Shown here piece after piece: positions 1 through 8,562 of a stretch of 64,000 bases of DNA. The stretch's first letter is position 1; every line of letters starts with the position of its first letter. The position numbers were made by a program, and so were the translations under genes. The stretch is from contig CAVWJJ010000002.1 of NCBI GenBank assembly GCA_963755395.1, positions 1,550,001 to 1,614,000 of the forward strand, in the 5' to 3' direction. Origin of the DNA: DAHVFK01 sp963755395. GTDB taxonomy: Bacteria > Pseudomonadota > Gammaproteobacteria > Burkholderiales > SG8-39. The notes below the pieces were generated by a model. The model was not told where the DNA came from, ran no database searches, and was given only the letters and a program-made list of their open reading frames with translations.

Positions 1-1
1 C

Positions 2-1168
2 GTCAACGAACTCGATCGTCCATGGACGGATACGCCGTTCGTATTTCAGGGATTCTTCCTCAAGACTCCGGAGCAGATGGAAGTGCTTCGTCGGTTTTGC
101 AAGCATGTGTTTGTCGACACGGAGCGCGTGGTCGAAATGGAAGCGGGGCGATCGACGGCCTCAATGCCGGTTTCCGGTGCCCCGAGGCTGGCGGGTACAG
201 GGCGTGTGAACTATCAAGTAAGCGCGACCGTCGAGACCGAATTTGTCCGCGCCAAGGACGTATACGCTTCTTCGGAGGAAGTAGTCAGCTCAGCCGTCGA
301 GTCGATACACAAGGGAGGCATGCTCGACGCAGCGCAGGCTACCGGTGCCGCGCGAAGCATGTCCGACAGCATTAAGCGCAACCCCGATGCGCTCGTTCTG
401 CTCTCAACACTCAAGCAGCGTGAAGACTTGATCGATAAGGCGTTGCATGTCTCGGTATACATGGTTGCGTTGGCGCGTTTTCTCGAGATGTCCGAGGAGG
501 ATCTCGAGATGGCCGGACTGGTGGGGTTGCTGCTGGACGTCGGAAAGCTGAAGATCCCGAACGAGGTCCTGTCGAAGCGAGAGCGGCTCACGCCGGAAGA
601 GTTCGTGCTGGTGCGCTCGCACGTTGACCACTCTGCGGAAATCCTCAGGACTACGCCGGGTATCTCGGCAGAGGTGGTGAGAGCCGTGGCGATGCACCAT
701 GAGCGCTACGATGGTTCCGGATATCCCAAGGGTCTGCGCGGAGAAGAGCTCAGTGTGATCGCGGCAATCGCTGGTCTCGTCGACACTTTTGTCGGACTGA
801 CTTCCAAGCGACCATATGCTTCGCCGGTAGCGCCATCCAATGCGTTGAACATGCTGCACAAGTGGCGCGGAACGGCATTCCACCCGGTACTGGTGGAGCA
901 GTTTATACGTTGCATCGGAATCTTTCCCGTAGGTGCCGTAGTCGAACTCAATTCCGGGGAAGTCGGCGTGGTTATCGCGCAGAATCTCGAAAAGCGGCTT
1001 CAACCGCGGATCATGGTCGTGCGCGATGCGGCGGGAAATCCTCTCAGACCGCAGAAGCTGCTCGACCTCTCGAAAATGCCGAAAGCCGCCGCCGATGAGC
1101 CCTATCGGATCAGACGCACACTAGAGTACGGTAAGGCGGACGTCAGTCGCGCGGATCTGTTTCTCTAG
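2..1168 (+). CDS. DUF3391 / HD-GYP domain protein (5' end outside window)
   Basis: Cyclic-di-GMP phosphodiesterase-type protein, truncated by the window edge: the reading frame is open from base 2, and the residues before the first in-window ATG (77) look like a DUF3391 domain (ELDRPW, then TPFVFQGF). The HD-GYP domain follows in the second half, with a strong HHERYDGSGYPKG signature. The usual LLHDIGK motif reads LLLDVGK, so the metal-binding His of the HD pair is Leu, and the usual YDALTSDRPY reads FVGLTSKRPY. The Asp before it (LVDTF) is kept. Family function is hydrolysis of c-di-GMP with a di- or tri-metal centre. The substitutions suggest altered or lost catalysis, perhaps a c-di-GMP sensor. 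It converges on the response regulator at 1190-1579. Confidence 0.85.
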   Translation, partial: VNELDRPWTDTPFVFQGFFLKTPEQMEVLRRFCKHVFVDTERVVEMEAGRSTASMPVSGAPRLAGTGRVNYQVSATVETEFVRAKDVYASSEEVVSSAVESIHKGGMLDAAQATGAARSMSDSIKRNPDALVLLSTLKQREDLIDKALHVSVYMVALARFLEMSEEDLEMAGLVGLLLDVGKLKIPNEVLSKRERLTPEEFVLVRSHVDHSAEILRTTPGISAEVVRAVAMHHERYDGSGYPKGLRGEELSVIAAIAGLVDTFVGLTSKRPYASPVAPSNALNMLHKWRGTAFHPVLVEQFIRCIGIFPVGAVVELNSGEVGVVIAQNLEKRLQPRIMVVRDAAGNPLRPQKLLDLSKMPKAAADEPYRIRRTLEYGKADVSRADLFL

Positions 1169-1189
1169 GGCGTTGTAGGTGGACGAGCG

Positions 1190-1579
1190 CTAGGGAAGTG
1201 TATTCCAGAGCGCACGAAGCTGCTCCGGTAAGTCCTTCGGCGAAAATGGCTTCGAGATCGCGCCGAGGGCGCCGAGAGAGCGAAGCTCCTCCATTTCCGT
1301 CGGCGTCGCCTTCGCTGTCATGAATACCACTGGAAGGTCCTTCGTTTCTGGATTGTTCTTCAATTTCCTGAAGAGCGTGGGGCCGTCCATTCCAGGCATC
1401 ATCCAGTCGAGCATTACCAGATCGGGCTTGAAGCCCACGATCGCTTCAATGGCGACCATCGGATCGCCGACGATTTCGACTTTCATCTTCCCGACGCGCT
1501 CGAGCGACATCCGGACAATCCGCTGAATATCCTCGTCATCTTCGACATAACATACGCGCTCGAGAGACTTGCTTGTCAT
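1190..1579 (-). CDS. Single-domain response regulator (CheY-like)
   Basis: A 129-residue stand-alone receiver domain with no output domain. It shows the acidic pocket VEDDED near residues 12-17, the phospho-acceptor Asp58 in LVMLDWMMPGMDG, the conserved Thr in VFMTAKA, and the Lys in ISKPFSP. The start ATG overlaps the stop of the upstream histidine kinase by 4 bases (ATGA), so the two are co-translated and the kinase is its likely phosphodonor. With no DNA-binding domain, it probably acts through protein contact or as a phosphorelay intermediate. Its target cannot be read from the sequence; the convergent HD-GYP gene is one possibility. Confidence 0.9.
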   Translation of the reverse strand: MTSKSLERVCYVEDDEDIQRIVRMSLERVGKMKVEIVGDPMVAIEAIVGFKPDLVMLDWMMPGMDGPTLFRKLKNNPETKDLPVVFMTAKATPTEMEELRSLGALGAISKPFSPKDLPEQLRALWNTLP

Positions 1580-3411
1580 TGAACAGCTCCTAGTTGCGCC
1601 ACACTGTTATTCGCCTTGTCGCCGATGACGGGTAATTCAAAGTAGAAAGTCGTCCCTCCGCCGGGGCGATCCTCAAAACCGATCGTGCCGTGCATCAATT
1701 CGATCAGCCGCTTGCAGATGGCCAGACCGAGACCGGTGCCGCCCTTTTGCCGAGTGGCGGTCGAATCTGCCTGAGCAAAACGGCTGAAGATCCGGGCACG
1801 AAATGTGTCGGGAATACCGGCGCCGCGGTCATGAATCCCGACCCGCACTCTCTCGCCGTTCACTTGCAGCGTAACGTCAACCGTGCCGCCCTCCGGGGAG
1901 AATTTGGCCGCATTGGACAGCAGATTGGTCACAACCTGGACAAGGCGTTTGGGGTCGGCCTCCACCTTCACTGGCGCCAAACGTTCCTCCAATGCGAGCC
2001 GCACGTTGTAGCGATCAGCGAAACCCTTGTTCAGCACCAGCGTGTCGCGCAGGACAGAGTCGAGGGAAACGATCTCGGGCGCGAGAGTGAACTTTCCTGA
2101 TTCGATCTTCTCGATATCAAGAAGATCGTTGATCAAATCGAGCAAGCGCTGCCCATTACGTTCGGCGATCGTGGTCAATTCGGTAACGTCCTTCTCCACG
2201 TCGCCGAGGACACCGGAGTTGATCAACTGCAGCGAGCCGATGATCGAGGTGAGAGGCGTGCGCAGTTCGTGGCTGAGAGTCGAGGTAAATTCCTTCTTTA
2301 GACGCTCCGCCTCGAGTTGCTGCGTAATATCGCGACCCTGGGCGATGATCGAAATCACGTCCCCTTCCTCGTTCACCAGAGGCGTGAACGTAAATTCGCA
2401 CATTATTTCGAGTCCATCGCGACGCACGCAGCGAAGCCTGTTGAGCGTCGCAGGTTTCACGCCGGAAACAAAATCATGCCACCACGATTCGTTCACGCCG
2501 AAATCATCGGCCGGAAACAGCATCTGAAGGGCATTTCTTCCGATCAATTCTCCGAGCGCGTAGCCAAAGAGATTTTCCGCAGCGGGATTCATCTCGAGAA
2601 CTGTTGCGTTCGCGTCAAACTCCAACACTGCAATCGGTGCGCGCTCGGCGAACAGCGTCAGCTTGCGCCCCGAAGCTTCGACTTCGCGACGAGCATTCAG
2701 AAGCTCCTGGAGCTGCTCTTCGATCTGCACGTTCATCACCTCCTGCTCGTGCGCAACCCCACGATAGTCCTCGCGCGCCCTAAAGCCGGCAGCGAATACC
2801 CTGTCGAGACGGTATGCGACCGCGATGTTGGCCGCGTAGAACACTGGCACCAGCATGGCGAGTTCCGCGAACAGGCGGTTACCGAATGTCGCCAGAACGT
2901 AGGTGAACGGAAGCATGATGCCCGCCGCATAGAGGGCGTACGTCCACCATACGGACGCGAACACTGCGATGCCGCCTGAAATTAGTCCGGCGAGGATAAA
3001 GGCAAGAAAGACCTGCTGGTCGTCTGCATGGGAGGGGAAGAATACGGCGCCGGCGATACCCCAGTTGACCCCTGCCGCTAAGGCGCCTATCGCCATCCAG
3101 CGCAGCCACTTTTCCTCATCGCGGTCGGTACGTTGAAGATAGCTGCGGTAAAGTGCGTAGCGCGCGGCAGTGATGGCGATCGTGATGAGCCACCACATGA
3201 TCGAAAGGTCGCGGTAGCGAGGGGTCCAAAGCTCTACGGTGATGATTGCGCCAACGAGTAGCGTAAGCACTATTCCGGGAATCGATTGGCGATAAAGCTG
3301 CGCCACCCGGTCGGCGAAAATCCGCAGCCCCGGATCGGGTGAGGGCGCACGGTCCGCCGCCGCCGCGAAGTCGGGCGCGTAGACCGTCGTAGGGGCGGCT
3401 TCGGTATTCAT
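1576..3411 (-). CDS. Membrane PAS-domain sensor histidine kinase
   Basis: A 611-residue hybrid-free sensor kinase. Several hydrophobic segments in roughly residues 45-200 form a membrane sensor region. A short coiled linker follows, then a PAS domain (about 245-370, with LEFDANATVLEMNPAAENLFGY), a HisKA domain with the phospho-His in SHELRTPL, and a HATPase_c domain with N box LLSNAAKFSPEG, G1 DRGAGIP and G2 GGTGLGLAI. All catalytic boxes are intact. It lies about 70 bases downstream of lexA on the same strand and overlaps the response regulator by 4 bases. The signal sensed is not evident. The ATG at 3411 is the first plausible start. Confidence 0.92.
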   Translation of the reverse strand: MNTEAAPTTVYAPDFAAAADRAPSPDPGLRIFADRVAQLYRQSIPGIVLTLLVGAIITVELWTPRYRDLSIMWWLITIAITAARYALYRSYLQRTDRDEEKWLRWMAIGALAAGVNWGIAGAVFFPSHADDQQVFLAFILAGLISGGIAVFASVWWTYALYAAGIMLPFTYVLATFGNRLFAELAMLVPVFYAANIAVAYRLDRVFAAGFRAREDYRGVAHEQEVMNVQIEEQLQELLNARREVEASGRKLTLFAERAPIAVLEFDANATVLEMNPAAENLFGYALGELIGRNALQMLFPADDFGVNESWWHDFVSGVKPATLNRLRCVRRDGLEIMCEFTFTPLVNEEGDVISIIAQGRDITQQLEAERLKKEFTSTLSHELRTPLTSIIGSLQLINSGVLGDVEKDVTELTTIAERNGQRLLDLINDLLDIEKIESGKFTLAPEIVSLDSVLRDTLVLNKGFADRYNVRLALEERLAPVKVEADPKRLVQVVTNLLSNAAKFSPEGGTVDVTLQVNGERVRVGIHDRGAGIPDTFRARIFSRFAQADSTATRQKGGTGLGLAICKRLIELMHGTIGFEDRPGGGTTFYFELPVIGDKANNSVAQLGAVQ

Positions 3412-3481
3412 TCGACGCCAGAGAGACTCGTTGCCATTATAGCCGTCGGCGCGGCGCGAAGGAGGGGCAGGGAAGGGCGCG

Positions 3482-4108
3482 CTATAGACTTTTGCCGTTG
3501 CGGATCACACCGACGGCGGTGCCCTCGATGGTAATAGAGTCGCGCCGCAGGTCCAGCTCGATCGGTTTGAACTCGGGATTTTCGGGCAGCAACTGAACGG
3601 TGTGGCCACGTCGCCGAAAGCGTTTGACCGTAACTTCGTCGGCAAGTCTAGCAACGACGATCTGGCCGCTGCGTGCCTCGTGGCCTCGGTGTACTGCCAG
3701 CAGGTCGCCTTCGAGTATCCCGGCATCGCGCATCGACATTCCACGCACGCGCAGGAGGTAGTCCGCCCGAGGAGTGAACAGGTTGGGGTCGATCTGAAAG
3801 CGTCCCTGCAGATGCTCCTCGGCCAGCATCGGGCTGCCCGCCGCCACGCGCCCTACGACGGGCAATTCCATCAATCTGCCGTGGCGTGCGCCGGCCTTGT
3901 CACGCAGTCGTATGCCGCGCGAGGCACCCGATGAAATATCTATTACCCCCTTGCGCGCAAGGGCACGAAGGTGCTGTTCGGCCGCGTTCGCGGAGCGAAA
4001 ACCCATCGTGCGGGCGATCTCGGCGCGCGTGGGTGGATAGCCGGACGCCTCCGTTAGATCGCGAACGAGCTGTAGAATTTCCGCCTGCCGATCGGTAAGT
4101 GCATCCAT
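3482..4108 (-). CDS. lexA: LexA repressor (SOS regulator)
   Basis: A 208-residue transcriptional repressor of the SOS regulon that cleaves itself when RecA is activated. The N-terminal winged helix (DRQAEIL, PPTRAEIARTMGF, ANAAEQHL) is followed by the Ala-Gly cleavage site in GRVAAGSPM and the S24 peptidase dyad: Ser in GMSMRDAGI and Lys in EVTVKRFRR. The frame is open further upstream to 4174, but ATG 4108 (MDALTDRQ) is chosen. It matches the family N-terminus, and the longer form would translate through the SOS box at 4138-4153. It is divergent from pncB, and a kinase/regulator pair follows downstream. Confidence 0.96.
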   Translation of the reverse strand: MDALTDRQAEILQLVRDLTEASGYPPTRAEIARTMGFRSANAAEQHLRALARKGVIDISSGASRGIRLRDKAGARHGRLMELPVVGRVAAGSPMLAEEHLQGRFQIDPNLFTPRADYLLRVRGMSMRDAGILEGDLLAVHRGHEARSGQIVVARLADEVTVKRFRRRGHTVQLLPENPEFKPIELDLRRDSITIEGTAVGVIRNGKSL

Positions 4109-4137
4109 GTCGTTGGTTACTGGTTTCCCATTCAGCA

Positions 4138-4153
4138 CTGAGATTATATACAG
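4138..4153 (-). promoter_or_regulatory. SOS box (LexA operator)
   Basis: The minus strand reads CTGTATATAATCTCAG, which matches CTGT-N8-ACAG with one mismatch in the second half site. It lies 30 bases upstream of the chosen lexA ATG, the usual place for autoregulation. It also lies 76 bases upstream of pncB on the other strand, so it could affect both promoters. Confidence 0.8.
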
Positions 4154-4228
4154 TATCCGGTCGCACGCAAGCATGTCCGGGAATCACCGCGAGTTACAAT
4201 GGATTGATCGCCTTCTGGAACCGGCTCC

Positions 4229-5416
4229 GTGATCATCCAGTCTCTGCTCGACACTGACCTGTACAAGTTCACCATGATGCAGGTCGTGCTGCACCACTTC
4301 CCCGGCGCGCAGGTCGAATACAAGTTCAAGTGCCGTACCGAGGGTGTCGATCTGGCGCGCTATGTCGACGAGATCCGGGCCGAGGTCGACGCACTGTGCA
4401 CCCTTCGTTTTCGCGACGATGAGCTGGCTTATCTACGCGGCATGCGGTTCCTCAAATCGGATTTCGTCGACTTCCTCGGACTGTTCCAGTTCAACCGGCG
4501 TTTCATCGGCATCGAGCCGCAGCGCGCGCCGGAAGGCGAAATCGACATCACGCTACGGGGCCCGTGGCTGCATCTGATTCTGTTTGAAATACCTGTCCTG
4601 GCAATCATTTCAGAGGTCTACTTTCGCCGAACGCAGACGACTTTCGATCTGGACGAAGGTCGCCGCCGCTTGCAGTCCAAAATCGATCTGGTGCGTACGG
4701 TCGACCCGGCACTGGAATTCAAGATCTCCGACTTCGGCACGCGCAGGCGCTTTTCGGCGCGGTGGCACGAAGAGGCCCTTCAGACGCTGAAGCGAGAAGT
4801 ACCAGAGCACTTCGCGGGCACCTCGAACGTCTGGTTCTCGATGCGAAACGAAATGACTCCGCTCGGCACTTTCGGACACGAATACATGCAGGCGTGCCAG
4901 GCGCTTGGCCCGCGGCTACGCGACTCGCAAGTGTTCGCATTCGATACTTGGGCGAAGGAATACCGCGGCGACCTTGGAATTGCGCTTTCCGACACCTATG
5001 GTCTGGATGCCTTCCTACGCGATTTCGACATGTATTTCTGCAAACTGTTCGACGGCGCCCGGCATGACTCCGGTGATCCCTTCGAATGGGGTGAGCGCCT
5101 GATCGCGCACTACCACAAGAATCGGGTCGACCCGCGCTCCAAGACCTTCATCTTCTCGGATCAGCTTTCTTTCCCAAGAGCCATCGAGATATCGCGTCAC
5201 TTTCACGGTCGAGTCAAGACTGCGTTCGGAATCGGCACCAACCTTACGAACGACGTTGGATGCGACGCGCTGAACATCGTCATCAAGATGACCGAATGCA
5301 ATGGCCAGCCGGTTGCGAAAGTGTCGGATTCGCCTGGCAAAACGATGTGCAAAGACGAGGGCTACTTGGCGTATCTTCGGCAGGTATTCGGGCTCGCGCC
5401 GCCGGTACCGCGATAG
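4229..5416 (+). CDS. pncB: Nicotinate phosphoribosyltransferase
   Basis: A 395-residue enzyme that converts nicotinate and PRPP to nicotinate mononucleotide in NAD salvage (ATP-coupled). The N-terminus SLLDTDLYKFTMMQ is diagnostic of PncB. Further motifs are EYKFKCR, the central SDFGTRRRFS, with the expected autophosphorylated His region in GTFGHEYM, and GIGTNLTNDVG near the C-terminus. The length is typical. The start is GTG 4229; the peptide begins exactly where family members begin. It is divergent from lexA, and an MFS gene follows within a few bases. Confidence 0.95.
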   Translation: MIIQSLLDTDLYKFTMMQVVLHHFPGAQVEYKFKCRTEGVDLARYVDEIRAEVDALCTLRFRDDELAYLRGMRFLKSDFVDFLGLFQFNRRFIGIEPQRAPEGEIDITLRGPWLHLILFEIPVLAIISEVYFRRTQTTFDLDEGRRRLQSKIDLVRTVDPALEFKISDFGTRRRFSARWHEEALQTLKREVPEHFAGTSNVWFSMRNEMTPLGTFGHEYMQACQALGPRLRDSQVFAFDTWAKEYRGDLGIALSDTYGLDAFLRDFDMYFCKLFDGARHDSGDPFEWGERLIAHYHKNRVDPRSKTFIFSDQLSFPRAIEISRHFHGRVKTAFGIGTNLTNDVGCDALNIVIKMTECNGQPVAKVSDSPGKTMCKDEGYLAYLRQVFGLAPPVPR

Positions 5417-5423
5417 GCTAAGT

Positions 5424-6650
5424 CTGGAAGTATCCGCGCAACACCGACGAGTCGCGATCGCGGTGCTCGTCACATGTTTCGCGCTCAACATGTTCGGGCG
5501 CGGGATCAGCGACACCTACACGGTATTCCTGCTGCCACTGGAACGCGAGTTCGGTTGGAGCCGGTCGCAGCTCACCAGCGTCTATTCCCTGTATCTGCTG
5601 GTAAGCGGTTTCGCAGCCCCGCTGGTTGGAATCATATTCGACCGCCTCGGTCCGCGTTGGGTCTACGGCGCGGGGGCGAGTTTTCTCGGCGCAGCGTTCT
5701 TTCTTTCCGGCGGAATCTCCCATCTCTGGCAGTTCTACCTCCTGATCGGAGTCTCGGTCGGTATCGGTGTCGGCCTGACGGGCATGGTCCCCGCGTCGGG
5801 ACTTCTATCGCGTTGGTACCGGGCGCGGTTATCGACCGCGATCGGCTTCGTGTTTTCCGCCGTCGGAATTGGCGCTGTCACGCTGGTACCGCTTACGCAA
5901 TGGCTGGTCGACCGGTACGGTTGGCAATTTTCCTACCGGGTGCTAGGAGCGTTGCTCATGGGTCTGGTACCAGTGGTCTTATTCGTCCTTCCCTGGCACC
6001 GCTTCGCGGCCGGTCATCCGGCGCATCGCATGGACCCGAAAGAGGAGGCGTCAACGGACGGATGGACCTTGCGCGCCGCCGTGGGCACGCGCATCTATTG
6101 GGCGATGGCACAGGCGTTCTTTTGCACTGCCGCGGGAATGTTCACGATTATTGTGCAGACTGTAGCGTTTCTTATCGACGTCGGGTTCTCGCCGCTCGCC
6201 GCGGCGACGGCGTTCGGCTTCGTCGGAATGCTGTCGGTGATCAGCGTAACGGGAAGCGGATTGCTGTCCGACCGGTTCGGCATGCGCCAGACCATATCGG
6301 CAAGTTTCGCCGGGACGGCGACTGGAATCGTGATCCTGATGGCGCTCGCCGGTGGCGCGTTTCCCACGCTATTGGCCGCGTATGTGGTCGTGTTTGGCCT
6401 GTGCCAGGGCGTGCGCGGTCCGATCATCTCGTCGGTGTGCACGAAATATTTCGCCGGACCTAGGGTCGCCACCATCTACGGCACCATATTTGCCACGAAC
6501 TCGCTTGGCGCGGCGTTCGGCTCGCTCATGGGCGGCGTGCTACACGATCTTACTGGCGGTTATCGCGTCGGTTTCGCTTTCGCGTTGTGCTTCATCGCAC
6601 TCGCCGCGGCGCCGTTCTGGACCGTGCCGGCGTTGCGCAATTTCCGTTAG
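5424..6650 (+). CDS. MFS transporter (monocarboxylate / oxalate-antiporter-like)
   Basis: A major facilitator superfamily permease of about 408 residues with around 12 hydrophobic segments. The first begins AIAVLVTCFALNMFG, and the loop 2-3 signature is DRLGPRWVYGAG. The overall look (GISDTYTVFLLPLEREFGWSRSQL) resembles bacterial monocarboxylate-type MFS proteins; the substrate is unknown. The frame is open from 5301, but the part before about 5417 is an Arg-rich shadow of pncB. No ATG, GTG or TTG lies between 5313 and 5463. The start given is a CTG at 5424; GTG 5463 would cut into the first membrane helix. It may be translationally coupled to pncB. Confidence 0.8.
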   Translation: MEVSAQHRRVAIAVLVTCFALNMFGRGISDTYTVFLLPLEREFGWSRSQLTSVYSLYLLVSGFAAPLVGIIFDRLGPRWVYGAGASFLGAAFFLSGGISHLWQFYLLIGVSVGIGVGLTGMVPASGLLSRWYRARLSTAIGFVFSAVGIGAVTLVPLTQWLVDRYGWQFSYRVLGALLMGLVPVVLFVLPWHRFAAGHPAHRMDPKEEASTDGWTLRAAVGTRIYWAMAQAFFCTAAGMFTIIVQTVAFLIDVGFSPLAAATAFGFVGMLSVISVTGSGLLSDRFGMRQTISASFAGTATGIVILMALAGGAFPTLLAAYVVVFGLCQGVRGPIISSVCTKYFAGPRVATIYGTIFATNSLGAAFGSLMGGVLHDLTGGYRVGFAFALCFIALAAAPFWTVPALRNFR

Positions 6651-7918
6651 TCGCGCAGCAGTCCGGAGTCGCGCGCCGAGCGCCCCAAAGCGTCGCGAAA
6701 CGCAGGGTGGGCGATAGCGATCATACGCAGGGCGCGCTCCGCGAGCGTCCTTCCGCGCAAATCTGCGGCCCCGTACTCGGTGACGAATACTCCGGCTTCA
6801 CTGCGCGGCGTGGCGACGGGACCGGAAAGCTGCGACACCACGCGCGAATGCCTGCTACCGACGCTCGACGGCAGAACGACTAGCGAAACCCCGCCCGGCG
6901 AATGATTTGCCGCCCGAACGAAATCGAGGGCGCCGCCTACCGCGCCCACGTAACTACCGTTAGCGATCTCTGCGTTAACCTGCCCGGTGAGATCGACCTC
7001 GACCGCGGAATTGATTGCGACGAAATTGGGCAGTTGAGCCAGGATTCTCGGGTCGTGCGTATGTTCGACGGAGCGAAGCCACAATGAGGTATTTTCATGC
7101 GCAAACTCGAACAGGCGGCGTGACCCGAGCAGCAGCCCGCCGACGGTTCGGCCGGCGTCGATCGGCTTGCGGGCGTTGCTTATCACGCCTCTGCGCATCA
7201 GCTCGACTATCGAGTCCCCCAGCGCGCCTGAATGCACGCCCAAGTCGCGTCGATCTCCAAGCGCCTCGAGGACCGCATCGGGCAGCGCACCCAGCCCGCA
7301 TTCGAGCGTAGCCGCGTCTGGGACGTATTCTGCGGCGTGCGCTGCGATGGCGCGCTCTATCTCTCTCGGCTCGGTGCGCGGGCCGCACGCCGGGATGCGC
7401 GATGTGGGCACCGCGAGAGACATATCTTCGGCGCGCAGAACGTGGTCACAGCACGTCCAGGGGACCTGATCGTTGATCTCAACCAGCACGGTGCGCGCGC
7501 TCTGCAGCGCGGGAACCAGATATTCCGCTGCCAATCCAAGGCTATATTCCCCACGCCCGTTCGGCGGACTGACCTGGACCAGCACCACATCGGCTCGGAT
7601 GCGCCCTTGGCGGATCAGACCGGCAAGCTGGGAGTAAGGGTAGGGACAGATGTCGAGCACGCCCGCATCCGCCAAAGCGCGATTGTGCCCGGCGCCGCAA
7701 TACGACGAGAGGCTGAGATGGTCGGCATGCTCGGGACGGACGATGCCCGAGTAGCTGATTCCCATGAAGGGTCGGGCACCGCTGAATTCTGCCCGCTGTG
7801 CGACCAATGCTTCGACAAGCGTCTGCGGCTCGGCTGCGGCCTGTCCCCAGATCACGCCGTCGCCGGGGCGAATCCAGCCGGCGAGCTCGATATCACTCAG
7901 CGAAATAATGCGGCCCAT
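6647..7918 (-). CDS. Acetyl-CoA hydrolase/transferase family protein
   Basis: A 423-residue protein of the family that includes 4-hydroxybutyrate and acetate CoA-transferases. Family features are YSGIVRPEHADHLS, LVQVSPPNGRGEYSLGL, LECGLGALPDAVL, DLTGQVNAE, GAVGGALDFVRAA and VTEYGAADLRGRTLAERA. The segment that carries the covalent-catalysis Glu in characterised members (HSEM/HTEM) reads VHSGALGD, with Gly in the Glu position. It may therefore use another residue or belong to a non-classical subgroup. It converges with the MFS gene with a 4-base stop overlap and is divergent from rutE. The substrate is unknown. Confidence 0.85.
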   Translation of the reverse strand: MGRIISLSDIELAGWIRPGDGVIWGQAAAEPQTLVEALVAQRAEFSGARPFMGISYSGIVRPEHADHLSLSSYCGAGHNRALADAGVLDICPYPYSQLAGLIRQGRIRADVVLVQVSPPNGRGEYSLGLAAEYLVPALQSARTVLVEINDQVPWTCCDHVLRAEDMSLAVPTSRIPACGPRTEPREIERAIAAHAAEYVPDAATLECGLGALPDAVLEALGDRRDLGVHSGALGDSIVELMRRGVISNARKPIDAGRTVGGLLLGSRRLFEFAHENTSLWLRSVEHTHDPRILAQLPNFVAINSAVEVDLTGQVNAEIANGSYVGAVGGALDFVRAANHSPGGVSLVVLPSSVGSRHSRVVSQLSGPVATPRSEAGVFVTEYGAADLRGRTLAERALRMIAIAHPAFRDALGRSARDSGLLRD

Positions 7919-7961
7919 CCGGCGATGCTAACATTGGCGCACCGAGCCGAAGGAGCAAGAC

Positions 7962-8552
7962 ATGATCGATGCCAAAGGTCTCGATGTTCTGTTTCGCACG
8001 GCGCGCACGCAGAACGGATTTACGGACAAGGCCGTGTCTGACGAGCAGCTGCGCGACGTCTACGACTTGGCGAAATGGGGCCCGACGACGCAGAACAGTC
8101 AGCCCATGCGGATCGTCTTTGTCCGGAGCAGAGCGGCTAAAGAAATGCTCGCGCCGGCGCTCAGTCCCGGCAATCTGGACAAGACCATGAAGGCTCCTGT
8201 TACTGCGATCATTGCCTACGACTCGCTCTTTTATGAGCATTTGCCGCGCAATTTTCCCAACAACCCTGCGGCAAAGAAAAATTATGAAGGCGACGAAAAG
8301 AAGGCCGCGGTGGAACGGATCGCGCTGCGTAACGGTTCGCTGCAGGGGGCGTACTTCATTCTAGCTGCGCGCGCACTGGGGCTGGATTGCGGCCCGATGT
8401 CGGGCTTCGACAACGGAAAAGTTGACGCGGCGTTCTTTCCCGACGGACGATTCAAGTCGAATTTTCTGGTGAATCTGGGATACGGCGATCCGTCGAAGGT
8501 GTTCCCGCGAAACCCCCGCTTCGAGTTCGACGAAGCATGCAGGATCGTCTAG
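7962..8552 (+). CDS. rutE: Malonic semialdehyde reductase / nitroreductase, RutE-HadB type
   Basis: A 196-residue FMN-dependent nitroreductase-fold enzyme. It resembles RutE closely along its length: LAKWGPTTQNSQPMRIVF, LSPGNLDKTMKAPVTAI, GSLQGAYFILAARALGLD, CGPMSGFDNGKVD, KSNFLVNLGYGDPSKVF. RutE reduces malonic semialdehyde to 3-hydroxypropionate in pyrimidine breakdown, but no other rut gene is nearby, so the physiological substrate is uncertain. ATG 7962 follows the purine-rich stretch GGAGCAAGAC. It stands alone between divergent and co-directional metabolic genes. Confidence 0.88.
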   Translation: MIDAKGLDVLFRTARTQNGFTDKAVSDEQLRDVYDLAKWGPTTQNSQPMRIVFVRSRAAKEMLAPALSPGNLDKTMKAPVTAIIAYDSLFYEHLPRNFPNNPAAKKNYEGDEKKAAVERIALRNGSLQGAYFILAARALGLDCGPMSGFDNGKVDAAFFPDGRFKSNFLVNLGYGDPSKVFPRNPRFEFDEACRIV

Positions 8553-8562
8553 TAGAATTTCC

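Noticed and set aside
5301..5423. N-terminal extension of the MFS transporter into pncB
   Set aside because: Highly Arg-rich and out of frame with pncB; it does not resemble an MFS N-terminus.
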